Assembly (NCBI RefSeq): GCF_000601455.1
Contig: NZ_AZQP01000018.1
Location: 1 to 50,262 of the forward strand
DNA from: Fervidicella metallireducens AeB
GTDB lineage: Bacteria > Bacillota > Clostridia > Clostridiales > Caloramatoraceae
Length of the DNA: 50,262 bases
Direction: 5' to 3'
Position numbers and translations under genes: made by a program. The notes under the pieces were generated by a model that did no database searches, was not told the DNA's origin, and saw nothing but the letters and a program-made list of their open reading frames with translations. Shown here piece by piece: positions 34,097 through 43,832 of the stretch (within the stretch, counting starts at the first letter, position 1; the number at the start of each line of letters is the position of its first letter).

Positions 34097-35230
34097 TTAG
34101 AATGTTATATAATCTGAAAGAATCATAAAGAAGTTATCAAATGTTTTGCCAGTACTTTCATTTTTAAAAGTATTTAAATTGATTTTCATACCAGCTATGC
34201 TTGAGAATATTTCTTCAATCTTAGATTTATCTACCTTTCCATTTGTCTTACCCTCTAAAAATGCCTTTGCATATTCAACTCCGCCTTCAACAAACATCAT
34301 ATTAACTGGAACTGGCCAAGTTGAGAATCTACCTTTTCCGCCCTTTTCTTGTATCTTCTTTCCAATTTCAGCAACAACATAGGACACATCACCCTTCTTA
34401 TCATCAGGTATCTGTATTCCAAGTGCTCCTGGGTATCCATGATAAGGTGATGGGCAGCATTGTTGTGGATATATAGCTCCCTGCTCTAATACTGATTTTA
34501 TAAGTGGTTCCTGCATTGCACAGTTTGTACTGAAAAATGCAGTATCCTTACCTAATTCCTTAACTTTTCTTGGAACATCTTCAAGAATGAATTGTTGTGC
34601 TCCTGGAACTCCAGCATCACCTGTTGGGTCTGGTGCAGTTGCATCAACAAACTTTATCCCATTCTTTTCACATTCTGCCTTAAATATGTCTCTTCTCATA
34701 GCAAGAAGTTGATAGGACATATGTCTTGGAAATGAATAATGAACAAATGTCTTTGCTCCCATTTTCTTTGCCTGAGCTATTATTGTTGTTCCCATTCCCA
34801 GCTCGTCAGCCTGAAGAACGATATCTGCCTTCCCTGCTATCATATCTGGGTCTTCACCAGGAACTCCAGCAATAAATAACATATCAGGCCTAGTTTCCCT
34901 GACTGCATCAATTGCCGCTGAAACCCCTGGAACAGCTTGACATATTACAATAGCTTTAACATCTGGATCAGATGCCATGGTTTTAACATTTGAAATTGTA
35001 GTTTCCTGTTCTTTCATAAAATTATCAGGATATGTTTGGAGAACGATCATATCTCCATATTTTGCTTTCATCTTTTCAGCAGCCCTATATTCCTCTTCAC
35101 CCTGTGATACAGTACCAGTCATTATACCAATTTTAAAATTTTTTGAACTTGAAGTTGTACTTGAACCACAAGCTGTTAGTCCTACAACAACAAGGACTGA
35201 TAAAATTAATGCTAATACTTTTTTAAACAT
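34097..35230 (-). CDS. DUF3798 substrate-binding lipoprotein of an ABC importer
   Basis: This 377-residue protein begins with a signal peptide ending in the lipobox LTAC (Cys about residue 21), followed by a Ser/Thr-rich linker. The mature part is a DUF3798 domain, a two-lobe periplasmic-binding-protein-like fold found in Clostridia. Visible segments are IGIMTGTVSQGEEEYRAAE, PDMLFIAGVPGEDP and STWPVPVNMMFVEGGVEY. It heads an operon with a double ATPase and twin permeases of the ribose/nucleoside type, so it is the binding subunit. The ligand is unknown; several cysteines near residue 270 (QQCCPSPYHGY) are notable. The ATG at 35230 has GGGAGGGG before it; the longer TTG start is rejected. Confidence 0.88.
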   Translation of the reverse strand: MFKKVLALILSVLVVVGLTACGSSTTSSSKNFKIGIMTGTVSQGEEEYRAAEKMKAKYGDMIVLQTYPDNFMKEQETTISNVKTMASDPDVKAIVICQAVPGVSAAIDAVRETRPDMLFIAGVPGEDPDMIAGKADIVLQADELGMGTTIIAQAKKMGAKTFVHYSFPRHMSYQLLAMRRDIFKAECEKNGIKFVDATAPDPTGDAGVPGAQQFILEDVPRKVKELGKDTAFFSTNCAMQEPLIKSVLEQGAIYPQQCCPSPYHGYPGALGIQIPDDKKGDVSYVVAEIGKKIQEKGGKGRFSTWPVPVNMMFVEGGVEYAKAFLEGKTNGKVDKSKIEEIFSSIAGMKINLNTFKNESTGKTFDNFFMILSDYITF

Positions 35231-35387
35231 TAATACCCCTCCCAAAGAATGTTTTAAAGAAAAAATCCTTTTCCCCCCTTTAAATAAAAATATATAGTTA
35301 TATTAATAACTATTAACTGATTGGGTAAATCTTTTATATTCTTATTCTCCATTTTTTAAATTTTTCCTTCTTTTGAATTTCATTTTT

Positions 35388-35427
35388 TGTAAAATTTTGA
35401 ATTTTACATCAGTTTATCTGTATTATA
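35388..35427 (-). promoter_or_regulatory. Palindromic operator and -10 box of the DUF3798 operon
   Basis: A 21-base near-perfect palindrome with nine-base arms (TGTAAAATT and AATTTTACA, three central bases) covers 35388-35408. A TATAAT box lies on the minus strand at 35422-35427, so the palindrome falls just after the expected transcription start, a common repressor position. The -35 region is weak. The rest of the 35246-35500 leader is very AT-rich with no gene or riboswitch I can recognise. Confidence 0.55.
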
Positions 35428-35500
35428 TATATATTTATATTTATATAACCTTTAGAACTTGCTAAAAATTATCATAAGTTTCCTAATGGAACCCATAATA

Positions 35501-35524
35501 AAAAGGAGCAGATTATTCTGCTCC
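35501..35524 (-). terminator. Terminator of the DUF6438 gene
   Basis: Perfect eight-base arms GGAGCAGA and TCTGCTCC (35505-35524) with a four-base loop are followed on the minus strand by TTTTTATT. The hairpin overlaps the last codons of the gene. Confidence 0.9.
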
Positions 35525-35929
35525 TACTTCATCCTCATTTTCCCAATATATATCAAAAATTATTCCATCAATAACCTTTTCTATTGTCCATAATTCCATT
35601 GGACCCGCTTCAGCATGATTTGCCACCCTTTTCCTTTTTCCATCATACTCTACTGTTGTTATAACACTAGCACTTTCACTCTCATTTAAAGAATAGTTAT
35701 CGTCTAAGTCTAAAAAATTTAATTTATTAATTAATTCAACCAACCAATTAAAGTCATTTTTATCTATTTCACCAATATAACGTCCAATCTTTTCAACATT
35801 ATCTTTACCTTCATATATTGCAGTGCCATCATTTCTAAATATAATCTTATACACCGGAAATCTCCCATAGCTCATTGTTCTTTCAAGTGTAATTTCTCTT
35901 ATATCTGCTTTTTCAATTAAACCACTCAT
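35513..35929 (-). CDS. DUF6438 domain protein of unknown function
   Basis: This 138-residue cytoplasmic protein fits DUF6438: an early ITLERTMSYGRFPVYKIIF, then DGTAIYEGKDNVEKIGRY, then LINKLNFLDLDDNYS. Relatives often have CxGxCP in place of SYGRFP here; this copy lacks those cysteines. Function is unknown. The frame extends to 35950; GAAAGGATG lies just before the ATG at 35929. It follows the sensor kinase gene by about 70 bases on the same strand and has its own terminator. Confidence 0.75.
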   Translation of the reverse strand: MSGLIEKADIREITLERTMSYGRFPVYKIIFRNDGTAIYEGKDNVEKIGRYIGEIDKNDFNWLVELINKLNFLDLDDNYSLNESESASVITTVEYDGKRKRVANHAEAGPMELWTIEKVIDGIIFDIYWENEDEVGAE

Positions 35930-35997
35930 ATAAAACATCCTTTCTTTCAATAAGGTAAATTGCTACAACAATAATATTATTTACTTAACCATACCAT

Positions 35998-37865
35998 TTA
36001 AATCATATTATGAAAATAAACATCTGAAAACTCTATTTTTACACGGTCCAGGTTAGAATAATCTCCAAAATGCTTTCTGCTTGATAACTTTCTTTTCGGA
36101 AGCTTGCGTATAGGTAATTCTATAATAAATTCGCTTCCAACATTTATCTTACTATTTACGTATATATTACCACCGTGAAGTTCTATCAAGGACTTTACAA
36201 TTGACAAACCTATTCCACTACCCTCACTACTTCTTGAAAGCGATTTGTCAACCTGTACAAATCTGTCAAATATATAGGTCAGTTTTTCCTCAGGAATACC
36301 AACACCCCAGTCTTTAACTGAAACAAAAAGTTTTTTATTTCTTTCATAAAGGCTTACAAATATTCTTCCATTTGTTCCTGAAAATTTTACTGCATTTGAA
36401 AGTAAATTCAGCATAATTCTTTCTATTTTTTCTGGATCCACTGAAATAACCTTTTCTTCTATTTCCGTGTCAAAAACTATCTCAATTCCAGCATCCTTTA
36501 CATATTCTGCAACTGAAGTTACAATATCCTCAATAACTTTAACTATATCGCAATTTTTATATTCCACAGAAACACTGCCAGTATCGAGCCTCGATATATC
36601 TAATAAATTATTTACTAATCTGATTAATCTAAAGCAATTTATTCTCATCATTTCGAAATATTTGTTTAATGAATCTGTATCATTCTTCATTTTCTCATTA
36701 TTAAGCATAAACGCACACATTTGCAAAGCGCTTAAAATAACATTGATTGGTGTCCTTAACTCATGAGATATGTTAGCAAAAAATTCTGTTTTAAGCCTAT
36801 CGTATTCCAATGCCTCATTTAGAAGTTTTGTACTTTCCTCCATTTTTCTATTTATTTCTTCCATCTTTTTCTTTTCGGAAATATCTATATTCACTATCAA
36901 TGTTGCTTTTTTACCATTGAATTCAATAAGCATTCTTATAGTTTCTAACTCTAAAACTTTACCATCGCAGACTCTGATTAATTTTTCCTCCCTCAATGGG
37001 ATTATTCCGTTTTTTTCTATTTCTTCGAAATGACTGTAAAACTCATTTTCCGAATCAGGATGGGGATAAAATAACTGATTGATATTTTTCCTATTAGATC
37101 TTCTGGTTTATTTAAAGCAAAATACTTTGCAGCTGTCTTATTGGCAAAAACAATTTCGTTATCTATTCTTACGAAGATACCATAGGGAAGTAGCTCAATT
37201 AAGTCTCTATATCTTTTTTCGCTATCCCTGAGTTTTTCTTCTATAATTCTTTTTTCTTCAAGATCCTCTGCTAATTTTGAAGTCCTTTCTTCAACCAGTT
37301 TTTCAAGGTCTTCATTGCTCTTTTTCAGTTTTTCTTCGATTTCCTTTTGCCTTAACTGAACATACCCTGCCTTTGATAGCAATTCAGATAAATGAGCGTA
37401 ATACGACATACAGTTATCAACCTGTTCCATCGTTATAACAGGTACCTTTAATAAAGCATCTATATATTCTTTTTCATCATAACCAAGTTCTTTTCCTTGA
37501 CTTTTGAAGTAATCTATATCAGGCTTATCCAGAAAAAACTGACCAAAAACTATATAAGCTACATCTTCACCCTCTACCTTAATTGGTGTAAATGCCTCAA
37601 CAAGCCCATTTTTGCAAACATAAATTCCATACCCTTTATCTGTAATCTCTACACCATTCAATGCCAAATCACTTTCTTTACATCTAATGGCACTCTTTTC
37701 ATATTTTCTGTGGAAATTTGTGCATATACTTTGCCAACCGATTGAACTCAAAATATTCCCATCTTTATCTAATAATCCATGGGGTATACCAGTTATTTTA
37801 TAAAAGTCTTTCATTAATTTTTCAAAACTTTGAATATCAACAAGGTCAGTGAAATTGTATTTCAA
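35998..37865 (-). pseudogene. PocR-PAS hybrid sensor histidine kinase, split by a one-base frameshift
   Basis: Two adjacent frames form one protein of about 622 residues. The 5' part (TTG start at 37865 behind GGAGGG) has a PocR sensory domain (about 1-165, with CKESD and YVCKNGLVEAFTPI), a charged coiled coil (165-215) and the first half of a PAS domain. The 3' part holds the rest of the PAS domain, a HisKA domain with the phospho-His in FFANISHELRTPIN, and an HATPase with NLLSNAVKF, DWGVGIPEE and GSGIGLSIVKSLIELHGG. Adding one A to the A-run (T at 37085-37089) restores the frame through GKNINQLFYPHPDSENE. So the gene is either recently broken or misread. No response regulator is adjacent. 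Confidence 0.88.
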
Positions 37866-38098
37866 TTTTTTCCCTCCTAGAATGTATGGAATATTTTAAA
37901 ATAGGCTAGTTTAATCAGTAAATTCAGATTTAATATTATATAAAAATAAAAAAATATATTATAATCATTTTTTAATAAATATTAATTTTTGTTGTATTTT
38001 AGAGAAACTTGTTATATTATATCACTTCTCAAAATACATTTACAATAATTCCGAGAATTAAATGTTCGTCATTTTCTGACATTTATTTTAGCATAAAA

Positions 38099-38132
38099 AG
38101 AGAGTGGCTTTACCACAAAAGTCCACTCTCTT
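38099..38132 (-). terminator. Terminator of the recJ operon
   Basis: Arms AAGAGAGTGG and CCACTCTCTT are followed on the minus strand by TTTTTATG. It closes the transcript of recJ and the small gene at 38155. The rest of 37866-38154 is AT-rich and probably holds the kinase promoter. Confidence 0.88.
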
Positions 38133-38154
38133 AACAAAAACAATAAAATTTAGC

Positions 38155-38580
38155 TCATTTCAAAATTTTATATATCTGATTTTCTTTGTCCCATACATAA
38201 ATCCCCTCTTTACATTCAATTACCTCTCCAATTAAAGCTATCATCATAAGAGGATGTTTTTTCTCTTCTATTGCTTTCTTTTGCTCTTTAATGTCTTTCA
38301 TTACATCAGCAATACTTGCAAGCTTATGGTTTTCTGAGAAATCCGGAAAAAAATACTCCATGAAAACCAATCTAACTTCCTCAAGATTTTCACTATTTAA
38401 AACTAAAGGCATATAATTTTCATCTTTATATATAATACTTTTTCTTACTTTTTCACCTTTATTGTCTTCTATACTGTACTCTGCCTCTAGATTATAAATA
38501 TCACCTGATTTTATTACTATCTCTGTTCCGTTAGCTAGTTTAGCAAATAGATTCTTTTTAATCATAACCCTTCTTGTCAT
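38155..38580 (-). CDS. Small protein of unknown function, co-transcribed with recJ
   Basis: I do not recognise this 141-residue soluble protein. It is charged, with a beta-rich first half (IVIKSGDIYNLEAEYSI) and a Lys/Glu-rich helical stretch near residue 95 (DIKEQKKAIEEKK), and ends with IYVWDKENQIYKILK. The frame can begin at 38610, overlapping the recJ stop as ATGA, but GGGGGGAA lies five bases before the ATG at 38580, which is the likelier start. It is downstream of recJ in the same transcript and closed by a terminator. Confidence 0.7.
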   Translation of the reverse strand: MTRRVMIKKNLFAKLANGTEIVIKSGDIYNLEAEYSIEDNKGEKVRKSIIYKDENYMPLVLNSENLEEVRLVFMEYFFPDFSENHKLASIADVMKDIKEQKKAIEEKKHPLMMIALIGEVIECKEGIYVWDKENQIYKILK

Positions 38581-38606
38581 AAATTCCCCCCAAACTTTAA
38601 ATAATT

Positions 38607-40391
38607 TCATAGTATTCTATAATCATTAATAAGCATTTGAACTGATATGTTGTTATTCCATTCATTAATAGAAGGTTTAAAAACTATATCCATTTTCAAA
38701 TTTATTTCCATTGGATTTCTCATTACCTCTTCTAAAGGTATATCCTCCACATACTCTTTCAAATTAGTAATTAACATGTCTGCTTCAGAAAATTTAACTG
38801 CAGTCATTGAAGTTTCAACCCCTGATTGTTTACATAAAAATTTAAACATATCTTTATTTTTTCCTATAATATCTATCTTCTCAATAATAGTATTTTCTAT
38901 TTTAAACAATGGCTCTTTGTTTCCTTTTCCAAAGGGTTCAAGCTTTTCAATCTCATTTATAAATTCCATATTTATATCCTGGATTTTGAGTACCTCATCA
39001 ATATCAATTTTACACGTCAAGTCCTTCTCAGTTAATTTACAATTTTCATTTAACATTTTTCTGAATCCATCAATATTTTCTTCTAGCAGGGAAAAACCTG
39101 CAGCCATTGGATGACCTCCAACTTTAATCAACAAGTCTTTACACTTTGTTAACTCACTAAACATGTCATACTCTTCTATAGATCTTCCTGAACCTTTAGC
39201 TGATTCCTTTGCCTTTGTAATAACTAATGCAGGCCTATTATATCTGTCTCTTAATCTTCCAGCAATAATTCCAGCTAAACTCTCATGCAAATCATGTTTA
39301 TACACAACTAAGACTTTGTCATTAATTAATTTTGAATTTTCTATTTGCAATATTATTTCTTCTAAAGCTTTATTTGTCAAATCCTGTCTTTCCTTATTTA
39401 ATCTCCTGAGTTTCTTTGCCATATCTTCAGCCTTAGATTCATCCTCACTCATTAATAACTCTACTGATATTTCTGCACTTTCCAGTCTCCCAGTAGCATT
39501 TATACATGGTCCAAGCTGAAATCCTATATTCCCTGACCTTAACTTTTTTCCTTCATAACCAATTTCTCTAATCAGTGCCCTCAGACCTTTGTTTGTTGTT
39601 TGATTTAGCATCTTTATGCCAATACTTGCTATTATTCTATTTTCTCCTGTTAATTCTACAACATCACATATAGTTCCTATAGCTGCTAGTTCTATAAATT
39701 CATGTAGTTCTTTTGAATCAATTTTACATTTATGGTACATAGTCTGAATAAATTTAAATGCAACACCTGCACCACAAAGGTGCTTAAATGGATATTTACA
39801 ATCACTTCTTTTAGGATTAATTACTGCATCTGCATCAGGAATTAACTCAATTTTTTCTCCTCTTTCATTAACTTCAAATGGAATCTCATGATGATCTGTT
39901 ATAACTACTGTCATACCTAAACTCTTAGCAAGCTTTACCTGCTCAATGCAAGAAATACCATTATCACATGTTATTATGACTTCACACCCATTTTTATGGA
40001 GTTTTTTTATTGTTTCACTATTAAGACCATATCCTTCTTCTATTCTATCTGGAAGATGATAGCTCACCCTAGCTCCACACTTTAACAGACCCTTATACAT
40101 TATTGTTGTACTAGTTACGCCATCACAATCGTAATCTCCGTAAATAACAATTGATTTTTTTTGATTTATTGCATCCAAAATTATATTCGTTCCCTTATCC
40201 ATGTCCATCATGTTTCTTGGGGAATGTAAATACCTTAATTTTGGATTTAAAAACTTTTCTGCATCATCTATATTCTGTATACCTCTTGAATAAAGAATTA
40301 ATCCTAATGCCTTGCTAACCCCTAGGGTTTTAGAAAAATTATCTATATCTTCAACATTAAAATCATTTTTCATTCTCCATATTGTCTTCAT
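38607..40391 (-). CDS. recJ: Single-stranded-DNA-specific exonuclease RecJ
   Basis: RecJ degrades single-stranded DNA 5' to 3' in recombination and mismatch/base-excision repair. The 594-residue protein shows the DHH-family catalytic motifs: YGDYDCDGVTSTTIMY (near 78), TCDNGIS, TDHHEIPF (near 163), and the DHHA1 motif GGHPMAAGFSL near residue 425. A C-terminal OB-like domain follows. Length is within the family's range. The ATG follows GAGGACA. It is the first gene of a two-gene transcript. Confidence 0.95.
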   Translation of the reverse strand: MKTIWRMKNDFNVEDIDNFSKTLGVSKALGLILYSRGIQNIDDAEKFLNPKLRYLHSPRNMMDMDKGTNIILDAINQKKSIVIYGDYDCDGVTSTTIMYKGLLKCGARVSYHLPDRIEEGYGLNSETIKKLHKNGCEVIITCDNGISCIEQVKLAKSLGMTVVITDHHEIPFEVNERGEKIELIPDADAVINPKRSDCKYPFKHLCGAGVAFKFIQTMYHKCKIDSKELHEFIELAAIGTICDVVELTGENRIIASIGIKMLNQTTNKGLRALIREIGYEGKKLRSGNIGFQLGPCINATGRLESAEISVELLMSEDESKAEDMAKKLRRLNKERQDLTNKALEEIILQIENSKLINDKVLVVYKHDLHESLAGIIAGRLRDRYNRPALVITKAKESAKGSGRSIEEYDMFSELTKCKDLLIKVGGHPMAAGFSLLEENIDGFRKMLNENCKLTEKDLTCKIDIDEVLKIQDINMEFINEIEKLEPFGKGNKEPLFKIENTIIEKIDIIGKNKDMFKFLCKQSGVETSMTAVKFSEADMLITNLKEYVEDIPLEEVMRNPMEINLKMDIVFKPSINEWNNNISVQMLINDYRIL

Positions 40392-40456
40392 TCTTGTCCT
40401 CCATAATTTATAATAATCTTTATGAGCAATAATAGCTTAGCTGTCCCATATAAAAA

Positions 40457-40473
40457 AGAGGGTTATACCCTCT
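40457..40473 (-). terminator. Terminator of the EamA transporter gene
   Basis: Short perfect hairpin AGAGGG/CCCTCT with a five-base loop, overlapping the stop codon at 40472. On the minus strand it is followed by TTTTTTATA. Confidence 0.85.
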
Positions 40474-41377
40474 AAAGATCCACTTGCTCTTTTTTGCTAT
40501 TCCCCTTAAGAAACTCCCATTTTGTTTCAGCGGTAATTATAGCTGATAATATTATAACACATCCTAAAAACATTTTTAGCGTAAACTTTTCACCTAACAG
40601 TAAAACTGATAATAAGCTCCCAAAAACCGATTCCATGCTAAGTATTATTGCTGCATGAGTTGAAGTAGTGTATTTCTGTGCTGTGGTTTGAATTAAAAAA
40701 CATATCAGTGTACTGAATATTCCAAGATAAAATACAGCAAAAATTCCATATGAAGATAACGCCTTAGGTAATGGTTCAAATATCAGCGCTGATGCAACAG
40801 ATAAAACCGTAGCCACTCCCATTTGAACAATAGTTAAAAGAACCGGGTTCAAATTTTCTGCAAAAAAGCCTGTAGATACAATATGAAAGGCGAATAATAA
40901 AGCACATAGTAATGTCAGACTATCACCTAAATTTATACTTAAATTATTATCTAATGTTAACATTCCAATGCCAACAAAACATAAAAATGCAGCTATTACC
41001 GAAAATTTATCCGGTCTTTTTTTATTTATTAACCAGTATAAAAAGGGAACCATTACTACATTGGTACCTGTCAAAAAAGCCTGTTTTCCTGCAGTTGTAT
41101 ACTGAAGACCAATAGTCTGCGCTGCAAATGCTGTAAATAGAAAAAGACCAATAACACTTCCTCCAATTAATTCTTTTTTGTTTATTTTTATTAAATTTTT
41201 CCAGAATACTATACTCATTAGAACAAAGGCAATCCCAAACCTCATAGCCATCATGTACAGAGGTGTTACTGAATTTAGAGCATTTTTTACAGCAACAAAG
41301 CCACTTCCCCATATTACCGCCACCAGCAATAAAGATAAATCTGCAACAAGGCTCCTTTTTTTCTCTGTTAATTTCAT
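40472..41377 (-). CDS. EamA/DMT family transporter
   Basis: This 301-residue membrane protein has about ten hydrophobic segments in two EamA repeats of five (about residues 8-140 and 150-290), as in the drug/metabolite transporter superfamily. Typical marks are LLLVAVIWGSGFVAVKNAL at the N terminus, the TAGKQAFLTGTNVVMVP loop, and AAIILSMESVFGSLLSVLLLGE in the second half. Likely an exporter of amino acids or metabolites; substrate unknown. The ATG has GGGGGGATG before it. Confidence 0.9.
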   Translation of the reverse strand: MKLTEKKRSLVADLSLLLVAVIWGSGFVAVKNALNSVTPLYMMAMRFGIAFVLMSIVFWKNLIKINKKELIGGSVIGLFLFTAFAAQTIGLQYTTAGKQAFLTGTNVVMVPFLYWLINKKRPDKFSVIAAFLCFVGIGMLTLDNNLSINLGDSLTLLCALLFAFHIVSTGFFAENLNPVLLTIVQMGVATVLSVASALIFEPLPKALSSYGIFAVFYLGIFSTLICFLIQTTAQKYTTSTHAAIILSMESVFGSLLSVLLLGEKFTLKMFLGCVIILSAIITAETKWEFLKGNSKKEQVDL

Positions 41378-41435
41378 TTACATCCCCCCAATATTAAATA
41401 TGAAAATATTTGACTAATTTTATATTCACACCTCA

Positions 41436-43655
41436 CTAGATAAATAAATCTTTATTAAAAAAATTGTCCTTTTTGATTACTTCTATAAAAACATCTACTA
41501 AATCAGGATCAAATTGCGTTCCCTTATTTCTCATAATCTCTTCAATTGCCTCTTCTTTTGTCAAAGCTTTTCTATATGGTCTGTCCGATATCATGGCATG
41601 GTAAGCATCCGCAATACAAACTATTCTTGCAAAGAGGTGTATGTTTTTACCTGCTAAGCCATCTGGATATCCACCTCCATCCCATCTTTCGTGATGATTT
41701 CGTATACAAGAGATTATGGATTTTTCTTTTACAATATGTCTTACTATGTTATTACCAAGTATAGTATGGTTCTTTATTATTTCGTATTCTTCTTTTGTTA
41801 ATTTAGAAGTATTTCTAATTATTCCATCCGGTATACCAATTTTACCACAATCATGAAGAAGGGCACCAATTTTTAACTTTTCTCTTTCCTTTTCTGTTAA
41901 CTTCAATCTCTCTGCAAGGAGCATTGAATATCTTGTTACTAATTTAGAATGTTTACCAGTGTAATCATCCTTTGCATCAATTGCTTCTGCTAAGGTTAAA
42001 ACTGAATCGATTAGTAATTCTTTCTTTACACTGTCCTTGGATGTATAGCTGACAATTGCTTTCATATTTTCGTTGTAAACGTTACACTGGTTTCTTCCAT
42101 TTCTTTTTGAATAATACATTGCTAAATCAGCTTTGCTTATTACATTCTTAACGCTTTTACCATTATCAGGATAAGAAGCTATACCTATGCTTATTGTTAT
42201 GGGAAAATAATCTGCGTATTTCTGTATCTTTTCACAACTGATAACAGATAGCCTTAGTCTTTCAGCAATGACTAAAGCCTGGTTTACATTCTTATTTTCA
42301 AGTATTGCAACTATTTCCTCCCCGCCAAATCGAAAACCCTCACCAAATCCGCCAATATGTTCCTTTACTATTTTTCCTATTTCCTTAAGAACCATATCTC
42401 CAACAGCATGACCATAGGTATCATTTATAATCTTAAATTTATCAATATCACAAAATAGAATTGATATATTCTCTATTCCATTATCTATTAATTCCTGAAA
42501 TTTTTCAAACAAAAATCTATGATTATACAAAGTAGTTAAGTCATCTGTATTAGATAATATTCTTAAACTCTCATTCTCTTTTTTATGCAGATATAAACTA
42601 TCAATCATTTTATTAAATGTTTCAGCTAAATTTAAAATTTCATCAGCCCCATCAACTTTAACATGCATCAATAGATTTTCTTTTGTCATATCCATAAGTT
42701 GCTGTTCTAATTTTTTAATAGGACTTATTATTCTTTTACTTAATTGTACTCCGGATATTATAAGTACAGTAAGTGATAATAGAAAAATAAAAAATAAATT
42801 CTTTTTTATTATATTCCGTGCCAAAATCATTTCATCCCTGGTATCCACAACATAAACATTTATTTTTTTATTTAAACCATTCTCCCCAAATGAACTTTTA
42901 CCGATAATATATTTTTTATCTATTATCTTTATTTCATCAGTCATATTGCCAATTATTGATTCTATGTTTTTTCCATACATAGTTTCACCTGGAGATATTA
43001 TTTTATCATCAAATTGAAAAATAATATCATAACCATATTTTATTCTTAAATCGTCAAGAAAGTTTTTAGTTATCTTTTTTCCAAAAATAACAACACCTCT
43101 ACTTGGCCCTGTACTATCAGATTTCAATATAGGAGATACTGAAAGAATATATACTTCATTATTTATCTTCTTTATATAGCTTGTACTTTTAAGTCTTTTC
43201 ATTTTATATCCATGCAGATCACCATCAAAAATATCCTCTTTAATGATATCGTTTTTGATTTCAGAATCTAGTCCATACTCACATTTTATCTTATTGTCAT
43301 TATCAGCAATTAAAATTAAATCAATTTTAAAATGCTCTGGCAGCCACAAAGTAAAATTTTCCTCTAACCATTTTTTATCTATATTTTCTTTTACAACAAG
43401 TTCATATAGTTCATCCCAGTTTGAATAATCCACTATTACTTGTTCAAGCTGCTGACATTGGGATTGTAAAATAATTTTACCCTGGCTGACTTTCCCTTTA
43501 ATATTATCCCTTTCAATTTTTGAAATATATTTAAAAATAGCAAAATGGTTTAACAAGGCATTTCCAAATAATATAACAAGTCCCACAATTAACATAATGA
43601 CTATAATTTTAAATTTCATACTGTTTGTATACTTCCTGCATTTTTTAACGTTCAT
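41436..43655 (-). CDS. Membrane sensor with GGDEF and HD-GYP domains (cyclic-di-GMP turnover)
   Basis: This 739-residue protein is built in order: membrane segment (about 15-36), extracellular CHASE4-type sensor (about 50-270, with YSNWDELY), second membrane segment (about 288-306), HAMP (about 307-360), GGDEF domain (about 368-530) and HD-GYP domain (about 545-725). The cyclase active site reads FGGEEI, an accepted variant; the RxxD product-inhibition site is absent. The HD-GYP part has LLHDCGKIGIPDG and HHERWDGGGYPDGLAG, so its phosphodiesterase site looks intact. It may therefore both make and break cyclic-di-GMP under an external signal. ATG behind GGGGTGG. Monocistronic. Confidence 0.93.
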   Translation of the reverse strand: MNVKKCRKYTNSMKFKIIVIMLIVGLVILFGNALLNHFAIFKYISKIERDNIKGKVSQGKIILQSQCQQLEQVIVDYSNWDELYELVVKENIDKKWLEENFTLWLPEHFKIDLILIADNDNKIKCEYGLDSEIKNDIIKEDIFDGDLHGYKMKRLKSTSYIKKINNEVYILSVSPILKSDSTGPSRGVVIFGKKITKNFLDDLRIKYGYDIIFQFDDKIISPGETMYGKNIESIIGNMTDEIKIIDKKYIIGKSSFGENGLNKKINVYVVDTRDEMILARNIIKKNLFFIFLLSLTVLIISGVQLSKRIISPIKKLEQQLMDMTKENLLMHVKVDGADEILNLAETFNKMIDSLYLHKKENESLRILSNTDDLTTLYNHRFLFEKFQELIDNGIENISILFCDIDKFKIINDTYGHAVGDMVLKEIGKIVKEHIGGFGEGFRFGGEEIVAILENKNVNQALVIAERLRLSVISCEKIQKYADYFPITISIGIASYPDNGKSVKNVISKADLAMYYSKRNGRNQCNVYNENMKAIVSYTSKDSVKKELLIDSVLTLAEAIDAKDDYTGKHSKLVTRYSMLLAERLKLTEKEREKLKIGALLHDCGKIGIPDGIIRNTSKLTKEEYEIIKNHTILGNNIVRHIVKEKSIISCIRNHHERWDGGGYPDGLAGKNIHLFARIVCIADAYHAMISDRPYRKALTKEEAIEEIMRNKGTQFDPDLVDVFIEVIKKDNFFNKDLFI

Positions 43656-43769
43656 ATAACCACCCCAAACAAGATGTCTTGATAAAGCTTATTCTAATTT
43701 TATTCAATTTTATCATAAAATTCAAAGGAAAAATGTCGTAATATGTTATAGATATATTTTCCAAAATTA

Positions 43770-43826
43770 AATAAAGGGGCTGTGGCATTAGCAACTAAAA
43801 AATACTAATGTCACTACCCCTTTATT
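43770..43826 (-). terminator. Terminator of pflB
   Basis: Twenty-two-base arms with only two mismatched or wobble positions (outer AATAAAGGGG/CCCCTTTATT) form a long hairpin. On the minus strand a T-rich tail follows. It ends the pflB transcript before the cyclic-di-GMP gene. Confidence 0.85.
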
Positions 43827-43832
43827 TTACAA

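Noticed and set aside
35246-35512. Purine or other riboswitch in the leader of the DUF3798 importer
   Set aside because: Only an AT-rich leader with a palindrome and promoter is seen; no conserved aptamer block could be recognised.
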